From Alopecurus myosuroides (taxonomy: Eukaryota; Streptophyta; Magnoliopsida; Poales; Poaceae), in NCBI GenBank assembly GCA_028641055.1, contig CM054063.1, forward strand, positions 44,814,828-44,878,827: a DNA stretch of 64,000 nt. The letters run 5' to 3'. Made by a program: the position numbers and the translations under genes. The notes under the pieces are model-generated. The model made no database searches. It saw only the letters and a program-made list of their open reading frames with translations, and was not told where the DNA came from. Of this stretch, positions 40,763 through 51,502 are shown one piece after another. Each line of letters opens with the position of its first letter. Position 1 is the stretch's first letter.

Positions 40763-42216
40763 GTGTCAAGCGCATCTTATGATGTGGTGACTCGGATTTG
40801 GTACAGCATCAGCTCAACCAAACATGGGATGCCAAAATCCCCATCATGGCCGAATATCAGAGAACGGTGGACGAGTTTGCTATTTTCTTCCTGGGATTTG
40901 AAGTACTTCACGTCAAAAGGGAAGAAAAACTGGAACGCGGATGCATTAGCCCGCATGGGATCGGAAAAAGTGAAAACCCTACCACCATGTGTGTTTGTCC
41001 AGCATTTGCATGAACCATCCATAAAAGGTGGAGATGTCGACTATCCTCTCGTTTCCGAGTCAATTGAAGTCCTGTTCGTTAACCCGGATTGGACAATTCC
41101 ATATTTAAACTTCTTAGTAGATCAGAAGTACCCGTATGGAGCAGACGAGGTCTTGCAAAGACAAATAAAACGTGGATTCAAAGGATACACGGTAATCAAT
41201 GGTTGCCTGTATAAACGCAGCACTACCGGAATTTTTCTGCGATGTATTTCGCCAGAAGAAGGCCGAGAAATTCTGCAAGAAATCCATGCTGAAGATTGTG
41301 GACATAATGCTCAATCAAAAAGCATAGTTAAGAAAGCATTCCATGCAGGGTTTTTCTGGTTAACAGCCAAGACAGACGCCGAACACATAGTCAATATATG
41401 TGCCGGATGTCAGTATTACGCCAAGCAGACAAATATGCCAGCCCACGCACTCAAAACTATCCCTATCACATGGCCGTTTGCGGTCTGGGGGCTAGATATA
41501 ATGGGACCATTCAAAACTGCAAGAGGTGGACTTACACATCTACTCGTTGCAGTAGATAAGTATACCAAGTGGGTGGAGGCAAAACCCATCAAAAAGCTTG
41601 ACGGTGTAACTGCCAGAAATTTCATCATTGACATAGTCATGAGATATGGCATTCCACACAGCATAATCACCGACAACGGGACAAATTTCTCTATTGGAGA
41701 GTTGGAAAATTATTGCCGACAAACGGGAATATGCCTAGATCTTGCATCTGTGGCACACCCGCAATCTAATGGACAGGTTGAAATAATGAATAGTTCCATC
41801 CTGCAAGGAATACCCCAAGACTCGAATCTCCTCTTCATAGAGCAGCTGGAGCATGGGTGGAAGAGTTACCTTTTGTGCTTTGGAGTATTCGAACGACGCC
41901 AAACAGGTCAACAGGGAAAACCCCGTTTTTCCTAGTTTACGGCGCGGAAACAGTGCTTCCAACGGACATGATCCATGATAGCCCAAGATTGCAAGCTTTC
42001 GATGACTCGGATGCCGAAAGCGCATGACAGGATGCAGTCGATCTCCTAGAAGAAGAACGAGAACTTGTGCTTCAAAGATCCGCCATTTATGAGCAAGGTT
42101 TATGATGTTACCATAGTCGGAAAATCAGGCATCGTTCTTTCAAACAAGGTGACTTAGTGCTAAGATTGGTGCAACAAAGAAAGCACAAATTAGCCCCAGT
42201 TTGGGAAGGACCATTC
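40763..42216 (+). pseudogene. Tat integrase remnant
   Basis: Frame 40763-41935: N-terminal zinc site (H…H…CAGCQYYA), the core with D in GLDIMGPF, D in ITDNGTNF and E in NGQVEIMN (all three acidic residues present), then a frame change near 41800-41935. C-terminal pieces follow in other frames (VYGAETVLPTDMI; RHRSFKQGDLVLRLV; KLAPVWEGPF). The DDE triad is intact but the gene is broken downstream and has no start. Confidence 0.85.
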
Positions 42217-44267
42217 GACAATGTGTGCTCAAACAAGTTTCAATTTGCTTAAATGCTTCTATTTGCTCATCTTTTGGATCTTGTTTGTGAGAGAGTTTCT
42301 TGGTGCGGTTTTCCTCAAATGTGCACTAGTATGTATTATCTCGAAAACCGTCTGCTTCATGTTATATTAAATATTGCTTTGCATGATCATTCGACTATTG
42401 AAGCCACCAAGAATATCTATTTCAGCATGGTGTTTTAATTCCTATACTTTTCATATGCTTTTATTTTGTGAATATGATCATGAATATCTATGCAACATAC
42501 CACCGAGAAATAACCCCATACTCCTTGTCCTTGACAAGTGATAATATTATTTGTGGTATAATTTATTGATCATATTTTACTTGTGCTATTTCTTTTATTT
42601 TTCATATTTATTGCCAAGCAATTTTTTTGTGCTCACTCCAATTGTCTTCCTTTCCTATTGAGAATCCCTTTGTTTTACTCGTATTTGTTTGATGTTCTAA
42701 TTGCTAAAGCTAAAGCAAGGATCCCATTTGTGTGCATATTGTATTAAAATTCAAAATTATCAATAATGCACGAATCATGGGGGAGCTTTCCTATATTATT
42801 TAGAACACTAGTTTTTTTCTCCTTTATATCTTTCTCAATTGGTATTTAATCCCGATGACGTGTCTTTAGGGAAGACAAACCTTTTCGTCTTCGTACTTTG
42901 TGCCATCATGTAAAGTGTAGAGGGTTTTGTTTAGTTGTTGGAACCTTGCTCTTTTTGGGAGTTGGTTACCTTAATCATTGCTTTATTTTCAAATTGATCT
43001 ATTTTGGATATTGGACTCCTTTTCGTTAATGAATCTTTCTTTTGATATCTCTTTTGGGAGTTCAATATATCATTTCTTGTTGTAACTTTTAATTGGTTTC
43101 TTTGAAGTATCAATTGGTTATTTGTGATCTTGTTTTCACTTGTCTTTTTATTCTTGAAAATCTTTGCATGCATATTTACTAAAGTATTTGTTATGGCATG
43201 CTTAATTTCTTTGATGCATTATATAGGGTAAACTCCACCTAATCTTAAATCGGCTAAGATGTGCATGAAATTCAATTCATATCTATATGCACATATTTAT
43301 GTGGAGTATATCCTATATATTGTAGTTTGTCTAACTACTTTGGACCCAATGTGTTTGGGGACCATTTTGTGCTTAAATGTGTTTTAGGCACATTTGAAAT
43401 GCATTGGATGGTTGCCTCATTCTCAAGGAAGGTGTTGTCACCATAATCTCATTGGAGTCAAGCTAGGATGATGGATTAACTCTTATCCACGACAACATAT
43501 CCAATGCGATCTTGGTAACAAGTCTATCTCATGCATACTATTCTTGTATTCAACCTTGTGTAGGTTGCATCTTGTCATGAAAATTCTTTGTTTGTAAAAT
43601 TATTCTCCCTTTGTCATACTTGATTCTTCAAAAACATTGCAACTATCTATTTTTTCCGTATTGGTATTTGTGATGTCTTTGGCGTGTTTGTCTTGTAAAT
43701 TCATTTATCCCCATTTAAGATAAAACTGAGCTATGTCCTATGCTTTCAATAAAAAAATCTTATTGGTGTATTTATGAATTTCTCTTTGATATCATGTTCT
43801 TAACTTTTGTAACTATTTTGTGTGTACATGTTTCTTTGTGGATACATATTATCATGATTTGTGTCTACTTAGAAACTTATACACATGAGAGGAGTTACAT
43901 CTCTTTTTGGTATCATATTCCTTTGGAGTCCACCCTCCTTATACCTTTTTCATTTTTGGTGACTCCGGAAAGTATTTTCCTTATGAGTATGCATTTGTTT
44001 TCACTCATATTATGAGAAATGAAAAAATTGTAGGGGAGCTCTTACTATATTGGCCTTCTACATTTTTTCGCCCATTTCGGCAAGGGATGCCAATGGGGGA
44101 GAAGTTTATAGGGTTTAAGGGAATTTGATTTAATGCTTTGGTTTTGTTCTTAAGAATTTTTTCCTTCCATTCTCATGCATCCATGTGTATTGCTTTGCAT
44201 GTTTGATTAGTTCATTATATAAACCCTGGTAACAGGGATTGTCATCAATTACCAAAATGGGGGAGAT
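42217..44267 (+). other. 3' non-coding interior of element B
   Basis: Two kilobases of T-rich sequence with no supported gene; frames of 60-90 codons encode hydrophobic, low-complexity peptides. It ends in the polypurine tract AAAATGGGGGAGA (44254-44266). The left junction with the Tat element (GGACCATTCGA/CAATGTG) has no duplication. Confidence 0.7.
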
Positions 44268-44316
44268 TGAAAGTGCATGGTGCCCCACGTGTGGTTTTGG
44301 TAATTAATGACAATCC
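44236..44316 (+). other. hairpin spanning PPT and 3' LTR start of element B
   Basis: Arm 44236-44257 (GGATTGTCATC…) pairs with 44295-44316 (…AATGACAATCC) at 21 of 22 positions. The 37-base loop holds the polypurine tract and the first 27 bases of the LTR. Confidence 0.85.
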
Positions 44317-46469
44317 TTATGGACTAATAGTTTCATTGATATATCCTTGTAGGTTTGTCCATTGGCACCACTTGAACTCCATGTGTTAGATTCAAGGTTG
44401 GATGCCATCAAGATCATTGCTTATAATGAATATATTTGATATGATCAAGAAGAAGAATTTCCATGATATTATTGATCATATTGCAAGTATTTCTTGAATA
44501 AGGAGATTGTGTGAACATTCATGTTTAACTTCAATACATCATCATCATGAATAAAGAGACGATACTTTGAGCAAGTTGAAGTGCAAGTTCAAGATGAGCA
44601 TCAAGAAGAGTTCAAATACTTGATGCTTGACACCCATATGGAGATTATTATCAAGTGAAGATGGACATGTGAGAAGCTCTCCCATATTATCTTATGGGGG
44701 AGCAAGTTACAAGTCTTCACAAAGCGAAGCGCAATCAAGAAAGGTGCTCCAACTTGAGGTGATTAATATCTTCATCATCTATCTCAATTGGAATGCGCAA
44801 TACAAAGGTGACATGATAGGATTTTTATTTTACCGGTCTCATTATGTTAGTAGGGAGACCGGGTTATAGGCTAGATAACTGTTCTATCAAGAGGGGATCT
44901 CAAATAGGTTGCTTGATCGTATCGTTCGTAGAGATCTCAAAGCTTTGCATATTTGACATCATTTTTCTTGGTTCTTATTTGGGTTTTCTCCATGTGTGGT
45001 TTTAGATCTTGTCTTGTTCTTCATGTCAAGCACAAGTTCATCAAAAACGTCTTTCGTACAGAAAACTTATTGCGTTTTTGTTATTGGAGGTTTTGTCGGT
45101 TCCTATCTTATAGAGAGGTCTGGACTTTGCCCATTTGGTTTTATTCTCCCTTGTCGTACTGTGATATTTCACTTCATATTCTTGTAGTGCCCATCTCTTC
45201 AATTTCAACGAGCCTAAGAACGTCGAAAACAGAGTCCGGATGCAAAAGATATGACCGTATTCGTATCAATGTTTTCGCAGTTTTCAAGGGGGGGGAGGGG
45301 CGGAAATTCCGGTCTAAGGCCGAAAATTTCCGGCCAGGCCGGAATATTCCGGGGCAAATATCCGGCCCGGCATCTGTGAGCGGGCACTTGCGCTCAAGGG
45401 GGTCTTGGGTCGTCCGGAAATTTCCGGGGTAAGTGAAAAATATCCATCCCGAACGGCCCTAACGGCCATATTTCGTGGGAAGCTATAAATAGCCTTCTTC
45501 TTCCTCAAGAGGAGGTTGCCCATCCCATTTCCTCTCTCCTCCATTGTTGACCTTCAAGAGCTTGGGTTTCTCTCAATCCCTCCAATTATTTTTGCCCCTT
45601 ATTAGTGAAAAGAGAGAGGAGATCTAGATCTACTATTCCACCAATCAATATCTCCTCTTAGTGAGGGGAATTCATTGGATCTAGATCTTGGGATTCATTT
45701 GTCGTATTCCTTGTTCTTCCTCCTTCCTTCCTCCATGGCATTAGTTGCTATGGTGGGATTTGGAAGAGAAGGACTTGATCACTTTGTGTGTTCTTGCCAT
45801 TGCATTAGGTGCATAGGTTTGAGTTCCCCACGGGATTCGTGAAAGAGAAGTTCGTGAGCTTGTTACTCTTGGGTGCTTGTTCACCGGAGAGATTGTTCCT
45901 CTTGGGTGTATTGAGCACCCTGTACGGTTAGTGCTTGGGGCTTCTACCTTGTTGCAAGAAGCTTCGTTGAGAGCATCCAACTTACTTGTGGAGATAGCCT
46001 CAACCTCGTGTAAGGTTTGGTCACCGCCTTCAAGATGACCTCATAGTGGAAACGAAAATCTCCCTCACCGGAGAAGCTCAAGGAGAATAAGGTGTGCACA
46101 TCCGTGCTATTGAGGAGCGCCTAGGTGGCTCCCCACCTCTCCAACGAAGACGTACTTCCCTTGGGAAGGAACTTCGGTAATCACATCGGTGTCTCCTTGT
46201 GCTTCGGTTATTTCTATACTCTAGCTCGTTACTTATGCATTTACCTTTGTGATAGCCATCGTGCTTGAAGTCATCTTTCTTGCTATCACATAGTTGTATA
46301 TCTTGCTTAGTATAAGTTGTTGGTGCACATAGGTAAACCTAGCTTGTATAGGTTTTGTGTTTGATAAATTAAACGCTGGTTTTATTCCGCATTTATTCAA
46401 GCCTGAACCGTAATCATTTTAAAGCGCATATTCATGCCCCCCCCTCTAGGAGGCGTCCTTGTACTTTCG
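44268..46469 (+). repeat. 3' LTR of element B (2202 bp)
   Basis: It starts TGAAAGTGCATGGTGCC and ends TTGTACTTTCG, with the terminal CA mutated to CG, followed by the CCAGT duplication. Palindrome cluster at 45300-45450 and TATAAATA at 45484-45491. It pairs with 29839-32058. Confidence 0.9.
45484..45491 (+). promoter_or_regulatory. TATA box of the 3' LTR of B
   Basis: TATAAATA at the position equivalent to 31075 in the 5' LTR. Confidence 0.55.
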
Positions 46470-46474
46470 CCAGT

Positions 46475-46962
46475 ACCCATATTCCTGGTTTTCAAATAGC
46501 TTGTGTGTGGAATAGAATTTGGTCCTTTAGGAGGGAAAGCTTAGGATATAATAACCAAACTAAGAGTAGTACTTCTCCCGCACTTGCAAGAATCAAAATG
46601 GAAAAAACAAGTTTGAGAGATTTTCCCAAGAAAAACTTTTGTTTGCGAAACAAGATAAAACAAAAAAGTCCAATTGAAATCCAACAAAGAACCAACTCTT
46701 CGCAATTGAAGAGGTTGGTGGCCTAAGCGACCGTGTAAGAGATTATAGTTTGACACCGCGAATATATATCTTGGGTGCATTGCCAATTTTCAACATTTTA
46801 GCTCACAATTCAACATTAGAAATAGAGAGATAATCATTATGTTTTGCTTTGGGCATAATGGGGGGAGGTAGAACCCAATGTGTTAGGATAACACTCCCTC
46901 TATGTCCATGCCTACACGTAAACCCAAACACATAGTCAACTATAGGGGTGTGTGCAAGATAC
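46475..46962 (-). other. spacer of element C after pol
   Basis: Non-coding. The text near 46763-46785 is the inverse of the element A spacer near 6655-6680. Element B inserted at its left edge. Confidence 0.6.
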
Positions 46963-47475
46963 TCAAGTCAAACGACTTGAATCTATGATATTCAACTCAT
47001 TCCTCAAAAACATGAATCTTGTATCATCAATAGGCTTCATGAAGATGTCCAGGAGATTATCCTTGGTGGAGACATATGCTAGCTCAATATATCCTCTTTC
47101 CACATGATCCCGGATGAAATGGTGACAAATCTCAATATGCTTCGTCCTTGTGTGTTGCACGGGGTTGTAGGCGATCTTGATGGCACTTTCATTGTCACAC
47201 ATGAGTGGAACCTTATCCAAGTGAACATAATACTCTTTGAGGGTTTGCCTCATCCATAGCAATTGGGTGCAAGCATTAGCGGCCGCCGCATACTCCGCTT
47301 CGGTGGTGGAGAGAGATGTAAAATTTTGCTTCTTGGAAGACCAACTCACGAAAGACCTACCAAGAAATTAGCAAGCCCTGGAAGTAGACTTCCTATCATC
47401 TTGATCACCGGCCCAATCCAAGTCTATGTAGCCCTTGAGATAAAATTGTGTCCCCTTTGGGTACGACACCTCTAG
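46963..47475 (-). pseudogene. RNase H tail of copia pol, element C
   Basis: On minus from about 47475: YPKGTQFYLKGYIDLDWAG, then WSSKKQNFTSLSTTEAEYAAAANACTQLLWMRQ, DNESAIKIAYNP, HIEICHHFIRDHV and a DNLLDIFMKPI tail. This is the copia RNase H, aligned with residues near 950-1110 of element A pol. The usual SDADWAG reads IDLDWAG. An in-frame stop (near 47370) separates the first part from the rest. Everything upstream in pol is missing. Confidence 0.85.
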
Positions 47476-47965
47476 AAGCAGCCGCGCCCGAGGATGTCGT
47501 TTAATTCTCTAAGTTTGATCAATTGGCGAGTCAGGTTGGGTACTGATTTCTCCTCTCACCTTCTCTGTTAATCTGCAGATTTTTTTTTTTTGAAAGTTTA
47601 ATTTGGTTGTCATGGACCTGAATCTCCTTTGGCCCCGTCCTTTGCAGCTCTCCCTCGCCAGTCCACTTCAGATAAGTTATGTAGAATTGGGTAACATGTA
47701 CTCGCATCGCCATTATGCCGTTGATGTGACCGTCTTTTAGTCCGTAGAGGATCATTTCGAGAATAAATTGAGTTCGTGGGCTGGCAAAAAAATTCCATAT
47801 GGGGTCCACCTCATGTTTATAAACTTGGTGTTAACAAGTCTACATATGTTTATTTTATCATTTTTTAAGATGCCTAGTGGGGTTTGGAAAAGGTTGGACT
47901 TTTACCGATATCGTTTCTTTTGGCAAAGTGGTAGTACAAAATAGAAAAATCGTTTAACATAATTA
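47476..47965. other. no recognised feature
   Basis: Sequence between the broken end of element C and a LINE fragment. A T run (47579-47591) might be the minus-strand poly(A) of a small retroposon. A minus frame at 47809-47531 (MDPIWNFFASPRTQFILEM…) is 92 codons with no motif I can name; it could be a gene fragment. Confidence 0.35.
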
Positions 47966-49235
47966 AATATTGTGTTCCTTCCTAAGGATCAAGCTTGGTT
48001 GGGCATTGAGGTGCTAGATATCAAGAACACATGTTTGTTGAGCAAGTGGTTTCATAAGTTGCTCAATGAAGAAGGAGTTTGGCAGGAAATTTTTTCAAAC
48101 AAATATATCAGGGATAAACCGTTATCTCAGGTAGAAGCTAATCCTTTAGATTCTCCTTTTTGGAAAGGTTTGATGCGAGTTAAACAGGATTTCTCTGCTC
48201 AGGGTTCTTTTGATCTAAGAAATGGAAACCAGATCCGGTTTTGGGAGGATAGGTGGTTAGGAGATGAACCGTTATCTCAACAATATCCCTTCCTTTATAA
48301 TGTTGTTAGACATAGAGGTGTGACGATAGCAAACGTGTTATCTAACGCTCCACTAGACATTCAATTTGGAAGAACCATCTCAGGGGCAAGACCGGCTCCT
48401 TGGTTCCATTTAATGGAACGTCTAATGGCTGTTGAGTTGTGTGATGAGTCAGATCGTTTTCAGTAGAGATTATCTGTGGATGACATCTTCACTGTTAAAT
48501 CCAAGTATGCGGATATAATGCATGGTGATACTTCTTTTTTGCGTAAATACTTGTTGAAACTAAAAGTACCGCTAAAGATTAAAAAATATGTGGTTCTTCA
48601 ATCGCAAAGTAATCCTTACTAAAGACAATTTGGTTAAGCGACATTGGATAGGATGTAAGAAGTGTGGATTCTATGACACTGATGAGTCCGTTCATCATCT
48701 TTTTATATCGTGTCCTTTTGTTCGTGATATTTGACACCTCATTCACTTCACTTATAGCATTTATCCTCGCACTAGCATTGCGAACATGTTTGGGTCTTGG
48801 CTGAATGGAATCGATAAAATAACAAAGACACTTATACGAGTAGGCGTCGCCGCTATTTTTTGTGCTATATGGAGTTGTCGTAATAATATATTGTGTTTGA
48901 CAAGAAAAAGAGTGTTCATTTTTTGCAGATTATCAATATGACGGTTTCTTATGACTTGGTCCTTCCTCCTTCCTGCGGAGCAACGAGGACTTATGGATAC
49001 AGGCTGCACTCGAATGATGACGGTCGTTCGGGCTATTTACAGCCCGGATGGGTGGCTTAATGCCGTCATTTAGATGCATAATACTGTTATCTTTATTTGG
49101 TTTGTATTTGTGACCACTTTAAGTGACCCATGAGTTGTAAGAGGATCATTTTTATGTTTCTACCATTTAATAAAATCCGGCCATGTGTTCATTCTAACGT
49201 AGAGCCTGGGCTGTGGCTCCCATTTCTAAAAAAAC
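47966..49235 (+). mobile_element. LINE ORF2 C-terminal fragment and 3' tail
   Basis: The frame 47972-48466 reads PKDQAWLGIEVLDIKNTCLLSKWFHKLLNEEGVWQEIF…NGNQIRFWEDRWLGD, the post-RT region of plant L1-type LINEs. The zf-RVT region continues with stops and shifts (KLKVPLKIKKYVV…, CKKCG/ DESVHHLF-like text near 48650-48720). The tail at 49160-49235 ends in an A run (CTAAAAAAAC). It is 5'-truncated and dead. No target duplication recognised. Confidence 0.75.
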
Positions 49236-49705
49236 ACCGGATGACACATGTTTGACTACCTTTTGCACAGTCTGCAGCTAATTGCCTTTTCTGTAATGCT
49301 TCCTTCCTTATGCATTGTTCCCTCTACTATATTTCCTTCCGCATCCTATATTATGTGTATTATATCTGTTCATTGTTCAACGTTTAGCTACTTGGCATCA
49401 CGAAATATTCTCCTAATTTTTTTCGTACCACTTAGATGTTTGGATAACTACTTTTTATTATGTATCAGTTTTTTTTTTTCAAAATAAGCGTGAATGACAT
49501 CAATTGTTCGCCGCTCCCACCCCTACCTCGGCTCGCTCTGCGTTCACCCTATGCCTCCTCTACTACTGGCACTTGTGGAAGCACAGGAATGGCGTCGGGT
49601 TCAGTGGGCTGCTTCCCTCTCTTGCCATGGCGTGACGGTGCCATCCTTTGGTGTGTACGCATGCCCCATGCACAACTCGAAGATGTGGACACTCCATTGC
49701 CAGCT
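49236..49705. other. no recognised feature
   Basis: Between the LINE tail and the LTR. The GC-richer part 49500-49700 has a plus frame of about 70 codons (PMPPLLLALVEAQEWRRVQW…) with no motif I recognise; it might be a gene fragment. Confidence 0.35.
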
Positions 49706-51316
49706 TGTCTCCAGATACGTCGTAAACGTATCCCTAATTTCTGATGTTCCATATTTGTTTTCATGTTATTTCCCACATGTTTTCTATACACTTTATGTCA
49801 TGTTTATCGATTTTTTAGGACTAACCTATTGACAAGATGCCACAGATCCAGTTCCCTGTATTCTGCTGTTTTTAGTTTCAGAAAAGTTGTTCTGAAAATA
49901 TTCTCGGAATTGGAAAATTTGAAGTACGTAAGTCTTAGAAATCCCGGAGGTTCCACGGAATCCCGAAGAGACCCGGAGGGGGGGCTCAGGGGGGCCACAC
50001 CATATAGGGTGGCTCCGTACCCCCCTTGGCCGCGTCAGGGGGTGGTGTGGGCCCCCAGGCCTCCACCGCCTCTGCCCTTTTGCCTATTTATTCCTCCTGG
50101 GGCGTAAACCCTGAAAAGATCCCACTTTTCCCTGGAAAACACCTGAGGCCGCCGTCACCGTCATCTCGAGATCGGGAGGGTTTTGGAGTTCTCCCCGGCA
50201 CCCTACCGGGAGGGAAATTCATCACCAGAGGGGTATACACCACCATGCCCTCCTCCGAAGTGATGTGTGAGTAGTTCATCCCTGGACTACGGGCCCATAG
50301 CAGTATCTAGATGGTTGTTCTCTCCACTTTGTACCTCATGTTTATATCTTGTGAACTGCCTAACATGATCAAGATCATCCTTATGTAATGCTACTTGTTG
50401 TGTTTGGTGGGATCTGATGAATGTTCAATGCTATGTCTTTTGATTATCAATCTATCATGTTATCTTAATGCATATGTTATTTATGACCTTGCATGCTCTC
50501 CGTTATTAGTAGATGCTCTGGCCAAGTAGATGCTAGTAACTCTAAGAGGGAGTATTTATGATCGATGGTGGGTTCATGCCTCTTTGCATTTGTGCTTGAG
50601 TGACCGAAACGTGACGGATGAAGGATGTGTTGTTGCCATTAGGGAGAAAACAACAATGCTTTGTCTAAGGATGATGTTATTGTTTACATTACACACTTTA
50701 CTTACTGCAATTATCTGTTGCTTGCAACTTAATACCCAACGTTTGTTCGGATGATATTAGGAGGGTAGATTGTTAGTCATAGATGCAGTTGGATAACGGT
50801 CTATGTATATTGTTGTAATGCCGGCATGAATCACATACTAATCTTTATGTCTTGCATATGCACTACGGTGAAGCCTTAATTTCTGTCAATTGCCCAGCTG
50901 TAATTTGTTAACCACACATGTTATTTATCTTTCACGGAGAGACACCACTAGTGAACTATGGACCCCGGTCCTTTTTCCTCATACTGTTAAATCATCTACT
51001 ACTTTCATACTGCTGCTATTGTTTTCATACTGTTTCCATACCATACGTTTAACCTCTTTGTGTTCAGCAAAACCGGTGAGACTGACAACCTCACTGCTTC
51101 GTTGGAGGCAAAGTGATTTGATTGTGTTGAGTAGGTTCCACGTTGTTTCTGAACCGGTAGTGCGCCCTTGCCATCTCAGCTGCCTCAACCTTCTGAAGTT
51201 ACTCTTTCCTCCTACTAGTCGATTAAACCTTGGTTTCTTACTGAGGGAAAACTGTTGATGTGCTCATCATACCTTCCTCTTGGGGTTTCCCAACAAGTAC
51301 AAGATCTGTACCATCA
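49706..51316 (+). repeat. 5' LTR of the Athila-like element (1611 bp)
   Basis: It starts TGTCTCCAGATACG and ends GATCTGTACCATCA. It aligns throughout with 58753-60363 (for example CGTATCCCTAATTTCT, GGTGTGGG, AGTAGTTCATCCCTGGACTA). Confidence 0.85.
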
Positions 51317-51327
51317 AGCTATTTTTC

Positions 51328-51345
51328 TGGCGCCGTTGCCGGGGA
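51328..51345 (+). promoter_or_regulatory. primer-binding site (tRNA-Asp type)
   Basis: TGGCGCCGTTGCCGGGGA, eleven bases after the 5' LTR: the Asp-tRNA primer site used by many plant gypsy elements including Athila-like ones. Confidence 0.85.
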
Positions 51346-51502
51346 GGAAGAGAATTTCTGCAAGGGGAGTCTCTCACTTCCAATCTCTTTACTTTGTCTT
51401 AGTTTTGCTTATTTTGTCATGTTTGCTTCTCTTTATCAAAAACACACAAAAAATAGTTATTATTCTAGTTGTAGTTTTATTCATGTTTTTAATCTTGTTA
51501 AA

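Larger units (their letters stand above)
34973..42216 (+). mobile_element. Tat-lineage gypsy element, 3'-deleted
   Basis: 5' LTR 34973-35517, a PBS-like GGCGCCCACCGTGGGGCC (35521-35538), an upstream ORF, gag, protease, RT, RNase H, a second RNase H and integrase in gypsy order. It breaks off after the integrase C-terminal motif KLAPVWEGPF at about 42214, where element B sequence resumes. No 3' LTR and no target duplication are found, so the right end was lost by deletion, possibly with part of element B. The extra RNase H after the normal one is diagnostic of the Tat group. Coding regions carry several stops and frameshifts. Confidence 0.85.
29839..46469 (+). mobile_element. LTR retrotransposon B, gag-only SIRE-like copia, with nested Tat
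   Basis: 5' LTR 29839-32058, PBS from 32061, gag 32111-34286, non-coding 34287-34972, nested Tat gypsy 34973-42216, non-coding 42217-44267 ending in a polypurine tract (AAAATGGGGGAGA), and 3' LTR 44268-46469. The 5-bp target duplication CCAGT is perfect (29834-29838 and 46470-46474). No protease, integrase or RT of its own is present, so it is non-autonomous. Either it is a natural gag-only element (TR-GAG type) or it lost pol when the Tat insertion was 3'-deleted. In the first ~245 bases the two LTRs differ at about nine positions. Confidence 0.9.
25837..47475 (-). mobile_element. LTR retrotransposon C, SIRE-lineage copia, split by element B
   Basis: Reading on minus: pol tail (47475-46963), spacer, [element B 46469-29839 with its CCAGT duplication], spacer, env-like ORF (29204-27659), 3' non-coding region, polypurine tract (AAAAAAGAGGGA, 27148-27137) and 3' LTR 27135-25837. 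Removing element B and one duplication rejoins the spacer. The 5' LTR, gag and most of pol are missing beyond 47475. All coding parts are frameshifted; this is the oldest member of the nest by position. Confidence 0.8.

Noticed and set aside
34968..42222. Target duplication for the Tat element
   Set aside because: The left flank is ACGTG, but the right end of the element is deleted, so no comparison is possible.
43261..44128. Frames of 60-90 codons in the 3' interior of element B
   Set aside because: T-rich low-complexity hydrophobic peptides inside retrotransposon non-coding sequence; no family resemblance.
49494..49832. 112-codon plus frame running into the 5' LTR
   Set aside because: It crosses the LTR border, so cannot be one gene; the part before the LTR has no recognisable motif.
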